Shown here piece after piece: positions 7,597 to 16,500 of a stretch of 33,650 nt of DNA (its first letter is position 1; each line of letters starts with the position of its first letter). Origin of the DNA: WS-2 sp036507005 (GTDB lineage: Bacteria; Eisenbacteria; RBG-16-71-46); the NCBI GenBank assembly GCA_036507005.1, contig DASXQT010000019.1, positions 1 through 33,650 of the forward strand, read 5' to 3'. The translations under genes and the position numbers were made by a program. Below the pieces are notes generated by a model, which did no database searches, had not been told where the DNA came from, and was given only the letters and a program-made list of their open reading frames with translations.

Positions 7597-7974
7597 CTAG
7601 CGCCCGCCGCCCGAATCCGTAGCTTCGGCCTTCACCACCACCCGGTGCGCGACCGCGCGGCCGCCCTCGTCCCGGTAGTAGACCGTGACGCGGGCTTCCT
7701 TCGCGACCTCGCCGACGGTGCTCATCTCGGCGTGCCGGGCGAACACTCTGGACGTGGGGTTCTTGCCGCGCTTCTCGACGGTGAGACTGTTCTTGTCGAC
7801 CGCCGTGACGTAGCCGCTGAACTGGCGCAACGACGCGCGGGCTCGCGGCGCCGACGCTGCGTCGGGTTTGGCCGCCGCGATTCGCGCCGCGTGAGCCGCA
7901 TGCGGCGCGAGGGTGGCGCAGGCGATCAGCGCGATCGCCGCGCAGGTGCACGTGAAACTCCATCCCTGCCTCAT
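7597..7974 (-). CDS. Small secreted protein of unknown function
   Basis: The 125-residue protein starts at ATG 7974 behind GGGAGGTG. It has a clear signal peptide (residues 1 to about 29, ending HAAHAA). The mature part holds a compact beta-rich segment: SGYVTAVDKNSLTVEKRGKN, then a V-T-V-Y-Y-R strand and AHRVVVKA. This pattern, 'G-x-V-x-x-V-D-x-x-S-L-T-V', resembles small OB-like DUF5666-type domains of secreted bacterial proteins. The only cysteines are in the signal region. It is on the same strand as the S9 peptidase but separated from it by the 34-bp inverted repeat. Confidence 0.75.
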   Translation of the reverse strand: MRQGWSFTCTCAAIALIACATLAPHAAHAARIAAAKPDAASAPRARASLRQFSGYVTAVDKNSLTVEKRGKNPTSRVFARHAEMSTVGEVAKEARVTVYYRDEGGRAVAHRVVVKAEATDSGGGR

Positions 7975-8220
7975 CTCGCTTCACCTCCCTTCGTTCGATA
8001 CGGGGGGCAGGGCGGGCGGCAATTTAGGAATCGCAGGTGCGCGCGTCAATGGCTTGACTGCGAATTTGCCCGCCGCGAACGCCGGTGTCGCGGGCGTCCA
8101 CGGGGTGCGCGGCGCGGCGCCCGCGGCTCGGCGCGCGCGCAGGGTGCGTGGCGGGCGGGCGAACCGTGTGACCCTGTCGCGGCCGCAGGCGCCGGCGGCC
8201 GGGCTGCGTCCACGGCGGAG

Positions 8221-8973
8221 TCACCGCGCGCGCGCGGGCCTCCGCACGCCGAGCTTCTTCATGCGCGACTCGAGCGTGGTGGGCTTGAGGCCGAGGATCT
8301 TCGCCGCGCCGCGCGGCCCGCTCACGCGCCCTCCGGTGCGCTCCAGCGCGCGCTCGATCGCCTCGCGCTGGATCGCCGCCAGCGTGCGGGGCTCGCGCGC
8401 GGCTTCGGGCTCGCGCGCTCCCGGGTCGCCGGTGGCGTCGGCGCTCGCGCCCGCCGCGGGGCGCACGATCTCCCGGGCGGTGCGCTCGCGGGCGGCGGCC
8501 ACGATCGCCGCGGCGCAGCGCGCGGCGGCGCCGAGGAGCGCGAGATCGGCCGCGCCGGGCGCGCGACGCGAGAACACCGCGAGCACTCCCAGCGTGCGCC
8601 CGCCGAGCTGGATCGGGAGCGCGGCGAAGCCGCGGACGCGGTGGGTGAGGAGCCAGGCGGGATCGGCGAGCCCGGCGCTCGCGATCTCCTCGCCGGCAAC
8701 AAACGGCTCTCCAGTGACCGCTACCTCGCCGACCCTGCGCGCGCCTAGCGGGAAGCGCCGGAATGGGCCATCGGTGCGTCGGGTGACGCCGGCGCTCGCA
8801 GTGAGGTGGAGGCAGCGGGTCTGGTCAGGGCACTCGGCGCGCATCGGACATTCCGGACAGATGTCCCCAGGGCCGTTGAGCCAGATGCGGCCAAGAGGCG
8901 CATCCGTGGCGGCTGCCGTCAGTGCAACGATGTCGCTCAGAGTGCCCGCAATGTCTTCTGCCACAGTTTGCAA
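8221..8973 (-). CDS. GAF-domain regulator with Fis-type HTH and four-Cys cluster
   Basis: The 250-residue protein has an N-terminal GAF-like sensor (about residues 10-165) and a C-terminal Fis-type helix-turn-helix (about 210-245; GAAKILGLKPTTLESRMKKLGV) typical of sigma-54 activators. The central AAA+ ATPase domain of such activators is absent, so it cannot activate sigma-54 polymerase in the usual way and more likely acts as a simple repressor or activator. Inside the GAF region Cys39, Cys42, Cys48 and Cys54 (CPECPMRAEC, then QTRC) form a cluster that could bind iron-sulfur or zinc and sense redox or nitric oxide; this is inference. The start is TTG and weakly supported. The repeated operator-like sites at 8982-9023 lie directly upstream, between this gene and the divergent oxidoreductase. 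Confidence 0.8.
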   Translation of the reverse strand: MQTVAEDIAGTLSDIVALTAAATDAPLGRIWLNGPGDICPECPMRAECPDQTRCLHLTASAGVTRRTDGPFRRFPLGARRVGEVAVTGEPFVAGEEIASAGLADPAWLLTHRVRGFAALPIQLGGRTLGVLAVFSRRAPGAADLALLGAAARCAAAIVAAARERTAREIVRPAAGASADATGDPGAREPEAAREPRTLAAIQREAIERALERTGGRVSGPRGAAKILGLKPTTLESRMKKLGVRRPARAR

Positions 8974-8981
8974 TCGCCTCG

Positions 8982-9023
8982 CACGATGTCACTGAATATC
9001 GTGAGTCACGAAATATCGTGAGT
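8982..9023. promoter_or_regulatory. Repeated operator-like sites in divergent intergenic region
   Basis: A 12-bp direct repeat AATATCGTGAGT occurs at 8995-9006 and 9012-9023. A 13-bp palindrome TCGTGAGTCACGA (8999-9011) bridges the two copies, and a further inverted half-site CACGAT is at 8982-8987. This stretch is AT-rich compared with its surroundings and lies just upstream of the GAF-Fis regulator gene and about 110 bp upstream of the oxidoreductase start. I infer a binding site for the GAF-Fis protein or another regulator controlling one or both genes. Confidence 0.55.
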
Positions 9024-9132
9024 ACTCTACGGAGGCTGTAGGCCGCAATCAACCATCAATTCACTGCCCATTTGGGTAGGTGAAACCACCTTATAGGAAT
9101 GGACCAGCCCTCGCGCGTAGAGTGCGCCGATC

Positions 9133-10713
9133 GTGGACCGCCGCGACTTCATCCGGCTCATGGCAATCCAGGCTGCGGCCTGGTCGCTGGGCTGCGGCCG
9201 GCACGAGGGAGGCGGAGCGCGCGCGCGCGGCGCGCGAACCGCGAAGCTCGCTCCGCCGAATCCCTTCTCCGGGCGCTGGATGGGCGACGAGCCCGCGCTC
9301 GGTCACCGGCTGCGCGGCGAGCTGCCGCCGCTCGACTCCGGCCGGCGCGTGCCGCGCGTGGACGTCGTGGTGGTAGGCGCGGGCATCAGCGGGCTGGTCG
9401 CGGCGCGAGCGCTCGCGCGCCGCGGTCACAGCGTACGCGTGCTCGAGCAGGCGCGCGTTCCCGGCGGCAACTCGAAGTCCGAGCGCTGGGCCGACGTCGA
9501 GTACTCGATCGGCGCCGCCTGTTTCACCCTGCCCGATCCCGGAACCGACCTCGACCGGCTCTACCGCGACCTCCGGATCACGGCGCGCGCGACCCGCGTG
9601 CCCAAGGGCGAGACGCTCATGGCCCGGCGCCTCGCGACCGACTTCTGGAGCGGTGCGACCGACCCCGCGCACGCGGCCGCCACCCGGCGCATCCGCGACA
9701 CGTGGCGCGCGATGCTCGAGGAGCGCTACCCCGAGATCCCCTGGACCGGGGAGACGCGCGGATGGTCGCGCGAGCAGTTCGAGCGCGCCGACCGCGAGCC
9801 GTTCGCGCACGCCCTCCAAGCGCTCGGGGCCCCGCCGCACGTCCGGGCCTTCTGCGAGTACTACTGCTGGTCGTCGTTCGGAGGCTCGGCCGCCGAGATC
9901 TCGACCTACGCCGCCCTCAACTTCCTCACCGCCGAGTTCGGGCAGATCCTGGCCCTCCCGGGCGGCAACGCCGCCATCGCCCGCGCGCTGATCGCGGATC
10001 TCGAGCGGCTCGGAGTCCAGATCGCGACCGGGCGGCTCGCCGCCCGCGTGCGCCGCGATCGTGACGGCGTCGAGGTCGCGGCCCTCCACGGGGGCGGCGG
10101 GGAGCACCAGCCCGCGCGCGCCTGCGTGCTCGCCGTGCCGCGCTTCATCGCGCGCCACGTCGTGGAGGAGTTCCCGGCCGAGCGCGCCGCCATCGTGGAA
10201 GGCATGAAGTGGCGCGCCTATGTGGTCGCCAACGTCTTGCTGGGGCGCAGGCCGCGCGCGGACTGGTACGACGCCTACCGCATCGAGCCGCTCGATCCGC
10301 GCGATTGCGGCTTCACCGATCTCATCCTCGCCGACTTCGCGGTCTCGAAGCGTGCCGAGCGCTCGGTGATCACCGCCTACCGCGCGCTGCCCTACGATGG
10401 CGGACGCGCCGAGCTGCTCGAAGACGACGACTTCGCGCGCCACCGCGACGCCGTGCGCCGCGACCTCGCCCCCTGGCTCGATGCGCTCGGGCTCGCGGAG
10501 GAGGACATCGTGGACATCAACCTCGCGCGCTGGGGGCATCCGCTGGTGCTGGCGCAGCCCGGGCAGCTCGCGGCCGGCGGCCTCGAGCGGCTCTCGGCCC
10601 CGCTCGGGCGCGTGGCGTTCGCGCACCAGGACCGCTACGGCGTGCCCGCGATCGAGAATGCGATCGCGGCCGGGCTGGCCGCGGCTCGCGAGGCCGAAGC
10701 GGCGCTGGCGTAG
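9133..10713 (+). CDS. Tat-exported FAD-dependent amine oxidase-like oxidoreductase
   Basis: The 526-residue protein starts with a twin-arginine sequence (MDRRDFIRLM), a hydrophobic stretch and a lipobox (SLGC, Cys21), so it is probably exported folded and lipid-anchored. Residues about 76-106 form the FAD-binding Rossmann motif (VVVVGAGISGLVAARAL ending in acidic LEQ), followed by the amine oxidase/protoporphyrinogen oxidase-type GGNS segment. Near the C-terminus, VAFAHQDRYGVPAIENAIAAG matches the second FAD-contact motif of flavin amine oxidases. The substrate cannot be told. The GTG start lacks a strong ribosome binding site but places the Tat motif at the exact N-terminus. The gene is divergent from the GAF-Fis regulator, which may control it. 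Confidence 0.88.
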   Translation: MDRRDFIRLMAIQAAAWSLGCGRHEGGGARARGARTAKLAPPNPFSGRWMGDEPALGHRLRGELPPLDSGRRVPRVDVVVVGAGISGLVAARALARRGHSVRVLEQARVPGGNSKSERWADVEYSIGAACFTLPDPGTDLDRLYRDLRITARATRVPKGETLMARRLATDFWSGATDPAHAAATRRIRDTWRAMLEERYPEIPWTGETRGWSREQFERADREPFAHALQALGAPPHVRAFCEYYCWSSFGGSAAEISTYAALNFLTAEFGQILALPGGNAAIARALIADLERLGVQIATGRLAARVRRDRDGVEVAALHGGGGEHQPARACVLAVPRFIARHVVEEFPAERAAIVEGMKWRAYVVANVLLGRRPRADWYDAYRIEPLDPRDCGFTDLILADFAVSKRAERSVITAYRALPYDGGRAELLEDDDFARHRDAVRRDLAPWLDALGLAEEDIVDINLARWGHPLVLAQPGQLAAGGLERLSAPLGRVAFAHQDRYGVPAIENAIAAGLAAAREAEAALA

Positions 10714-10783
10714 CGGGGGGGCCGCTGCGGGCGATGCTTGGAGGAGCGGGCGGGCGCGCGTCGTCCTGCAGCCGCAGCGCCGC

Positions 10784-11332
10784 CTACCGCTTCCGGCGTC
10801 CCTCGGCGAGCGAGCGGATGCGCTCGAGGTCGAGCACGCCCGCCACACCCCAGCCCTTCGTCCCGCGCGGGATCACGGGTCGGAATGCCTCGTAGAGCGC
10901 GAACGCCTGCTCCGCGAGGTCGTTTTCGTCGAGTGAGCCGGCGAGCGCTTCCATCGCCTCGCGCGCCGGGCCGAGCCCGTCCTTGAACTTGCTCTCGAAG
11001 TAACGCTCGACGCTCTCCGGCGTCATGGGCTTGCCGCCGTGCGCCGCGCGCAGCCCCTCGGGCGTGCGCACCGCGGGGATCGTGCGGTGCATCAACTCGA
11101 CTCCGAGCGCTTCGCCGGGCTTCAGCTCGCGCCGTCTGCGTGCGGTCTCGCTCTTTCCCGCGGGCTTGAAGATCCCGAGCGCGCGCCCCTTCGACTGGGC
11201 ATTGATCCCGGACAGCGCCTTGCCCAGCGTGAGTGCCTCGTGGCGCGCGAAGCCGAGGTGCTCGGCGACCACGGCGGCCCACAGCGCGAGCACCGGGGCG
11301 CGGTTGATGGTGACCGAGGTGACCGCAGGCAT
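10784..11332 (-). CDS. Conserved hypothetical protein
   Basis: The 182-residue soluble protein starts at ATG 11332 (MPAVTSVTINRAP). The open frame continues 33 codons upstream but that part is basic and unlike the rest. The protein is mainly helical, with EHLGFARHEALTLGKALSG and NAQSKGRALGIF near the N-terminus and ESVERYFESKFKDGL, FALYEAFRP and KGWGVAGVLDLERI towards the C-terminus. The pattern looks like a widespread uncharacterised bacterial family, but I know of no function. It runs convergently with the FAD oxidoreductase and divergently from the secreted repeat protein. Confidence 0.75.
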   Translation of the reverse strand: MPAVTSVTINRAPVLALWAAVVAEHLGFARHEALTLGKALSGINAQSKGRALGIFKPAGKSETARRRRELKPGEALGVELMHRTIPAVRTPEGLRAAHGGKPMTPESVERYFESKFKDGLGPAREAMEALAGSLDENDLAEQAFALYEAFRPVIPRGTKGWGVAGVLDLERIRSLAEGRRKR

Positions 11333-11466
11333 GGCGAGAATCCTAGCGCAGATCGCGAGGGCCCGCCGCGGAGGCGAGACGCGCCATGCCTGCTCCCGCC
11401 GGCCGCGGAATTGGCTGTTGACCTGCCCCACCCCGGGCGTAGACTTCCCGACCGGAGAACCACGGC

Positions 11467-13503
11467 ATGAAGGTCACCCTCTCCTCTGGCCTCGGGGCGG
11501 CGAGCACCGCCCTCGCTTTGCTGGCCGTTGCTCTTACCCACTCTTCGGCGCGGGCCGATTCCGGTGACGAGGGGTGGACGTCCGGCGGCTTGCCCGTCGC
11601 GGTCGGCGCCGGCGATCAGATCAACCCCGTCCTGTCGCCGGACGGCGCGGGCGGCGCCATCGTCGCGTGGGAGTCGAGCGGCGGAGGCTCGGCCGCGGTC
11701 CGCGTGCTCCATCTGACCCGGTACGGCGCCTGCGCGCCCGGGTGGCTGCCGGAAGGCATCCTCCTCTCCGGCGCACGCGATCCCTTCCTCTCGTCCGACG
11801 GCGCAGACGGAGCGTTCCTCGGGTGGACGATTTCACCGGTGATCGCCTATCGACACATGGCAGGCGGGGCTCCGTTCCTGGCGGAGGAGGCGAGCGCGGC
11901 GACTCCCGGCTCGATCGGGCTCCCGCTCGATTTCGCGGGCGGACCGCCGGTCTCTCCCGAGAAGGCCCCCCACAATGCCCTCCCGATGGTTCTTCCCGAC
12001 GGCGCTGGCGGCACGCTCGTGGGCTGGAAGCACTTCCACCTCATCGCCGACAAACTCGAGTTTGAGCGGTTGGACGCGAACTGGGTGCCGGTGAGTGGGG
12101 CGATCTGGGTCGATCAGTCCTTCAGCATGCGCAACAACAACGACCCGAGCATGTGCGCCGACGGTTCCGCCGGGGCCATCCTCGCATGGAGCGACTGGAC
12201 CGTGGATGGCGGCGACATCCATGCCATGCGGGTGAGGAGCGACGACACGTTCGCGCCGGGATGGTTGACGCCCATCGCCGTGTGCACCGAGCCCGGTGCC
12301 CAGTCCGCGACGGGGATGGTGCCCGACGGCGCGGGCGGAGCGATCGTCGTGTGGCGTGATGCGCGCAACGGCCAGTTCGAGCAGGTCTACGCGCAGCGCA
12401 TCACGCGCGACGGCGCGATTGCCGCGGGCTGGCCCGCGGGCGGGCGGGCGATCTGCACCTATGCCTGCGATTCCGGGCTCGAGCGCTTCAGCGGCTTCAG
12501 CACGGAGCGCTCGAGCCCCGTGGTCGGCGACGGCGCGGGCGGCGCGTTCATCGTCTGGAGCGACGCGCGCGCGGATGCCGGCGACGTCTACTGCCAGCAC
12601 CTGCTGCCCGATGCCTCCCTCGCCCCCGGCTGGCCGGAGAACGGCTTGGCACTCGGCTCCGCCCTCGGCCTGCAATCCCGGCCCGCCATCGCCGCCGACG
12701 GGAAGGGCGGTGCGATCGCGTGCTGGGAGGACGCGCGCAGCGGCGAGCGGGACATCTACGCCCAGCGCGTCACCGGCGCGGGCGCGCTCGCGACCGGATG
12801 GCCCGCAGGAGCGCTCGCGGTGTGCACGGCGCCGGGCGATCAGATCACGCCGCGGATCGTCTCGGACGGCGCGTCGGGCGCGATCCTCGCGTGGCAGGAC
12901 GGGCGGAACGGCAGTGCCGACATCTACGCCGCCCACGTGACCGGCGATGGCGCGGTGCCGGCGCTCACGTCGCTGGTCCAGGCGGAGGGCAGGCCGGGGC
13001 TCGCGCGCCTGGTGTGGTTCACCCCGGATCCACTCCATCTTCGCGCCACGGTCGAGCGCCGCGAGCCGGAGAGCGACTGGTCGCCGGTCGCCCCGGGCAT
13101 CCCCGACGGAACGGGATCGATCGTGTTCGAGGATCGCGACGTGGTCGCCGGCCATCGCTACGGCTACCGACTGCGAGTAGTCGATGCGGGCGTCGAGCGC
13201 AGCGAGGGCGAGGTGTGGCTCTCGATCGCGGATTCACCGCGGCTCGAGCTGGGTGCCCCCTATCCCAATCCGGCGCCGGGCGCGGTGAACGTTCCCTGCG
13301 CGCTCGGCGCGGGCGAATCCGGCGTGCTCGAGCTGGTGGACCTGTCGGGCCGCGTGGTCGAGCGCCGCGCGATCGAGGCAGGCTCAGGAGGAAGCCGCGT
13401 GATCCCCTTCGCATCGTCGGGGCGGCTCTCGCCCGGTCTCTACTTCGTGCGGCTCCGTCAGGCGGGCCGCTCGCTCATCGCCCGGATCGCGCTCGCCCGG
13501 TAG
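11467..13503 (+). CDS. Secreted repeat protein with C-terminal FlgD/T9SS-like module
   Basis: The 678-residue protein has a signal peptide (residues 1 to about 31, ending SSARA). The body consists of about seven imperfect repeats of 50-75 residues, each with a core like 'PDGAGGAIVVWRDARNG' followed by 'YAQRITxDGAxAxGWPxGG', which suggests a beta-propeller or stacked beta structure. About residues 500-590 form a fibronectin-type III-like domain (HRYGYRLRVVDAG). The last 80 residues (APYPNPAPGAVNVPC, then LELVDLSGRVV, then LSPGLYFVRLRQAG) are a FlgD-like/type IX-type C-terminal module found on many exported FCB-group proteins. It is probably a surface or secreted protein; ligand unknown. It ends 9 bp from the convergent subtilase gene. 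Confidence 0.85.
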   Translation: MKVTLSSGLGAASTALALLAVALTHSSARADSGDEGWTSGGLPVAVGAGDQINPVLSPDGAGGAIVAWESSGGGSAAVRVLHLTRYGACAPGWLPEGILLSGARDPFLSSDGADGAFLGWTISPVIAYRHMAGGAPFLAEEASAATPGSIGLPLDFAGGPPVSPEKAPHNALPMVLPDGAGGTLVGWKHFHLIADKLEFERLDANWVPVSGAIWVDQSFSMRNNNDPSMCADGSAGAILAWSDWTVDGGDIHAMRVRSDDTFAPGWLTPIAVCTEPGAQSATGMVPDGAGGAIVVWRDARNGQFEQVYAQRITRDGAIAAGWPAGGRAICTYACDSGLERFSGFSTERSSPVVGDGAGGAFIVWSDARADAGDVYCQHLLPDASLAPGWPENGLALGSALGLQSRPAIAADGKGGAIACWEDARSGERDIYAQRVTGAGALATGWPAGALAVCTAPGDQITPRIVSDGASGAILAWQDGRNGSADIYAAHVTGDGAVPALTSLVQAEGRPGLARLVWFTPDPLHLRATVERREPESDWSPVAPGIPDGTGSIVFEDRDVVAGHRYGYRLRVVDAGVERSEGEVWLSIADSPRLELGAPYPNPAPGAVNVPCALGAGESGVLELVDLSGRVVERRAIEAGSGGSRVIPFASSGRLSPGLYFVRLRQAGRSLIARIALAR

Positions 13504-13512
13504 CGCCCACCC

Positions 13513-16500
13513 TCACCTCATTCGCACCAGCCGCCGCTCGAGCCGCATGCCGGCCGCGACCAGCCGGCAGCAGTAGACGCCGGGCGCCACGGCCGACCCC
13601 GAGTCGTCCGCTCCGTCCCAGGTCGCGACGTGGGGGCCCGCGGGGAGCGCGCCGCGCACCAGCCGGCGCACGCGCCGGCCCTGGGTGTCGAAGATGTCGA
13701 GCGCCGCGTCGCCCGCGCGCGCGAGCCCGAAGCGGATCGTGGTGCGCGCGGCGAACGGGTTGGGCGCGTTCTGCGCCAGGAACGAGATCGCGGCGGTCTC
13801 CTCGACGCCCACGGGATCGGTGCCGTTCACGAGCAGCGAGAGCGCGGACCACGGGCCCCAGTTGCCCGCCGCGTCCTGCGCCCGCACCCAGAGCTTGCGC
13901 GTTCCGGTGTAGAAGCCGTTGGTGCTGATCGCGGCCGAGACGTCCACCGTCACCGCCCCGAAGGCGCCGCTCATCGCGCCGCCGAGCGCGGTCGTGCCGG
14001 GCGTCTCGCCGTAGGACCATTCCGCGGCCGCGACCGTCCCGCTCCCGGTGAGCTGGTCGCTCACCCGGGCCGCGAGCGTGGCCGGGTTGCCGCGCACGAT
14101 CGGGTTGGGCGCGCACTCGATCGAGCCCGCCACCACCACCGGGCCGGCCCCGTCGCCGCCCGTGCGCAGGATGGAGAAGGCCGCATCGCTCGCGTCCCGC
14201 GCGCGGAGCGCCGGCGCACCGTCGTCCACGATGCGGACCCGCACGCGCGCGTCGGCGGTGTTGGGCACCGAGGTGAGGTCCCACGAATAGGGGCTCGGCC
14301 CGGCGGCGGCGCTGAGCAGCGTCCACGAATTCCCGCCGTCGGTCGAGTACTCGAGGATGCGCTGCGCGACGCTCCGTCCCGGGCCCACGCTCTCCGCCCA
14401 CGTGATGCTCGCGCTCGCTCCCGTCAGGCTCTCGCCTCCGTTCGGGAAGGTCACCGCCGCGGTCGGGCGCGGGCGGCCGAACAGCCACACCAGGGTCTTG
14501 TCGAGGACGTCGTTGCGGATCGTGCTGGACCCGGTGTACGGCGGATCGAGCGCGGTGAACTCGAAGAACATGTCCACCAGCCGCGAGGGCGTGCCACCCC
14601 ACAGCGCGGTGGACGGGCTCCCGCTCGGCGCCGAGTCCTCCCAGCGCAGCGCATCGTTGTCGGGAGAGGAATCGTTGTCCCTCCACACGTAGCTGCCGCT
14701 GCCGCCCGAGCCCGCGATCGCGACCTCGTCGCCCGAGAGGCCGGAGGTGACCGGCGCGTAGGGAACTCCCGAGGTGTAGGCGCCCGAGATCGGGTCCGCG
14801 GCGATGCCCACCTCCTGGGTCCAGGTCGGTGGATCGGAGAGGAACTGGGCGTGCAACGTGCTCTGGAGCCACGCCGCGCGCGCCGGCGTGTAGCTCGGCG
14901 AGCTGGGGTCGGCGAGCCCCCAGCCCATGTCGTGGCCGATGGTGGCGAGCCTTCCGCCGCCCCCGAGGTAGGCGCTGATCGTGTCGCGCTGGGCGTCGCT
15001 GAAGGGCGGGTAGTCGAACATGCCCGCCTGCCAGATCACGGCGCGGTAGGAGCGCAGGCCGCTCGCGAGGTCGCCGAGCTGAGCGCGCGTGGCGAGCGGG
15101 CCGGACCACACGTCGCAGGCGTACCCCTTGGCCTGGAGCGCGCTGGTCCAGGTCGAAGGGCGCATGAAGCCCCCCAGGTCCCCGAGCAGCACCAGCACGT
15201 CGCCCGGTCCCTCGGCGGTGAAGCGATGATGGACGCCGCCCAGGCTGTCGCGCGCCTCGCTTCCTTCGAGGCTCACCGACTGCACGTCGTAGTAGTAGGA
15301 CGCGCCCGGCGTGAGCCCCTCGAGCAGCACCTGGTGCCCGAGCACGGCGCCCGACGAGTCGGCGTTCCCCAGCTCGAGCGCGGGCGTGAGCCCGTAGTAC
15401 ACGCGCGAGCTGGCGTTGCGGTCGGTGGTCCAGGTCACCAGGGTCCGGCCCGCGCCGGAAGGGGTGGTGCCCACGCCGGAGATCAGGGGCGTGTCGAAGT
15501 CCACGCGCGCGGTGGCGGTGAGGGTGGCTGCGGGGGAGGCGTCGGTGTAGGTCGCGGTGAGCACGTCGCCGTTCGAGACCGTGAGGGTGCCGTCGTCGGT
15601 GGAGGACGGCAGCGGCGAGAGCGCGAGCGTGCCGTGGTAGACCCCGTTCGCCCCGGGGAGCGTCACGGTCTCGGGCGTGGCCTCGGTCCCCGAGGTCACG
15701 CTCACGTCCACGCTCGCTCCCGCGTTGGCGTCGACCACCTCGAGCTCCACCGTGCTCGCCGAGCCGTACTCGGCGCGGTCGAGCGCGAGCGCGCCGGCGC
15801 CGTTCCCCACCCCGCCGGTGAGGACGAGCGCGAACGGCTGGGGCCCGACCGGCGCCGATGGCGCGGCGACCCGCACCGTCCACAACCCGGTCGCCGGGGC
15901 GGAGACCAGCGCGCTCTCCTCGACGTTGGCCGCGTCGTAGGAGCCGCCGGTCACCGACACGCCGCCCGAGTACACGTTCCCCTTGTAGACCGTAGCGCCC
16001 TTCGAGACCGTGAGGTCCAGGTTGTTCACGAGCTGGACCGCGGCCGCCGGGTGGCCGGGATAGTCCGACCAGCACAGCGTGACCTCGAGCGGGACCGCGC
16101 CGTCGACCACGTTGATCTGGTACTCGATGTACTGGCCGTTCGCGAGGCCCGCGGTGTTGTCGACCAGCAGCAGCTTCCTCGCGTCGCCGGCGAAGTAGAG
16201 CACGTTGTCGGCGTCGACCCGGCCCCATCCGATGTTGTTGTCCGGCGCCGTGTACCCGCTCACGCCGTTGTCGGCCGAGTTGACGGCCATGGCCTTGAGC
16301 AGCGCGGCCGAGGGCGCGAACCCGTTCGCCGGGACCGGCGCCCCGGTCGGGTACCAGCCGTCGACGAGGTACTGGCGCATCAGCACGACCGCGCCGGTGC
16401 CGGACGGCGTCGCCATCGAGGTGCCGTTGAGGCTCTGGTACGTGTCGATCGATGGCCCGACCGAGGACGTCACGCTCTGGCCCGGGCTGCAGAACGTGGG

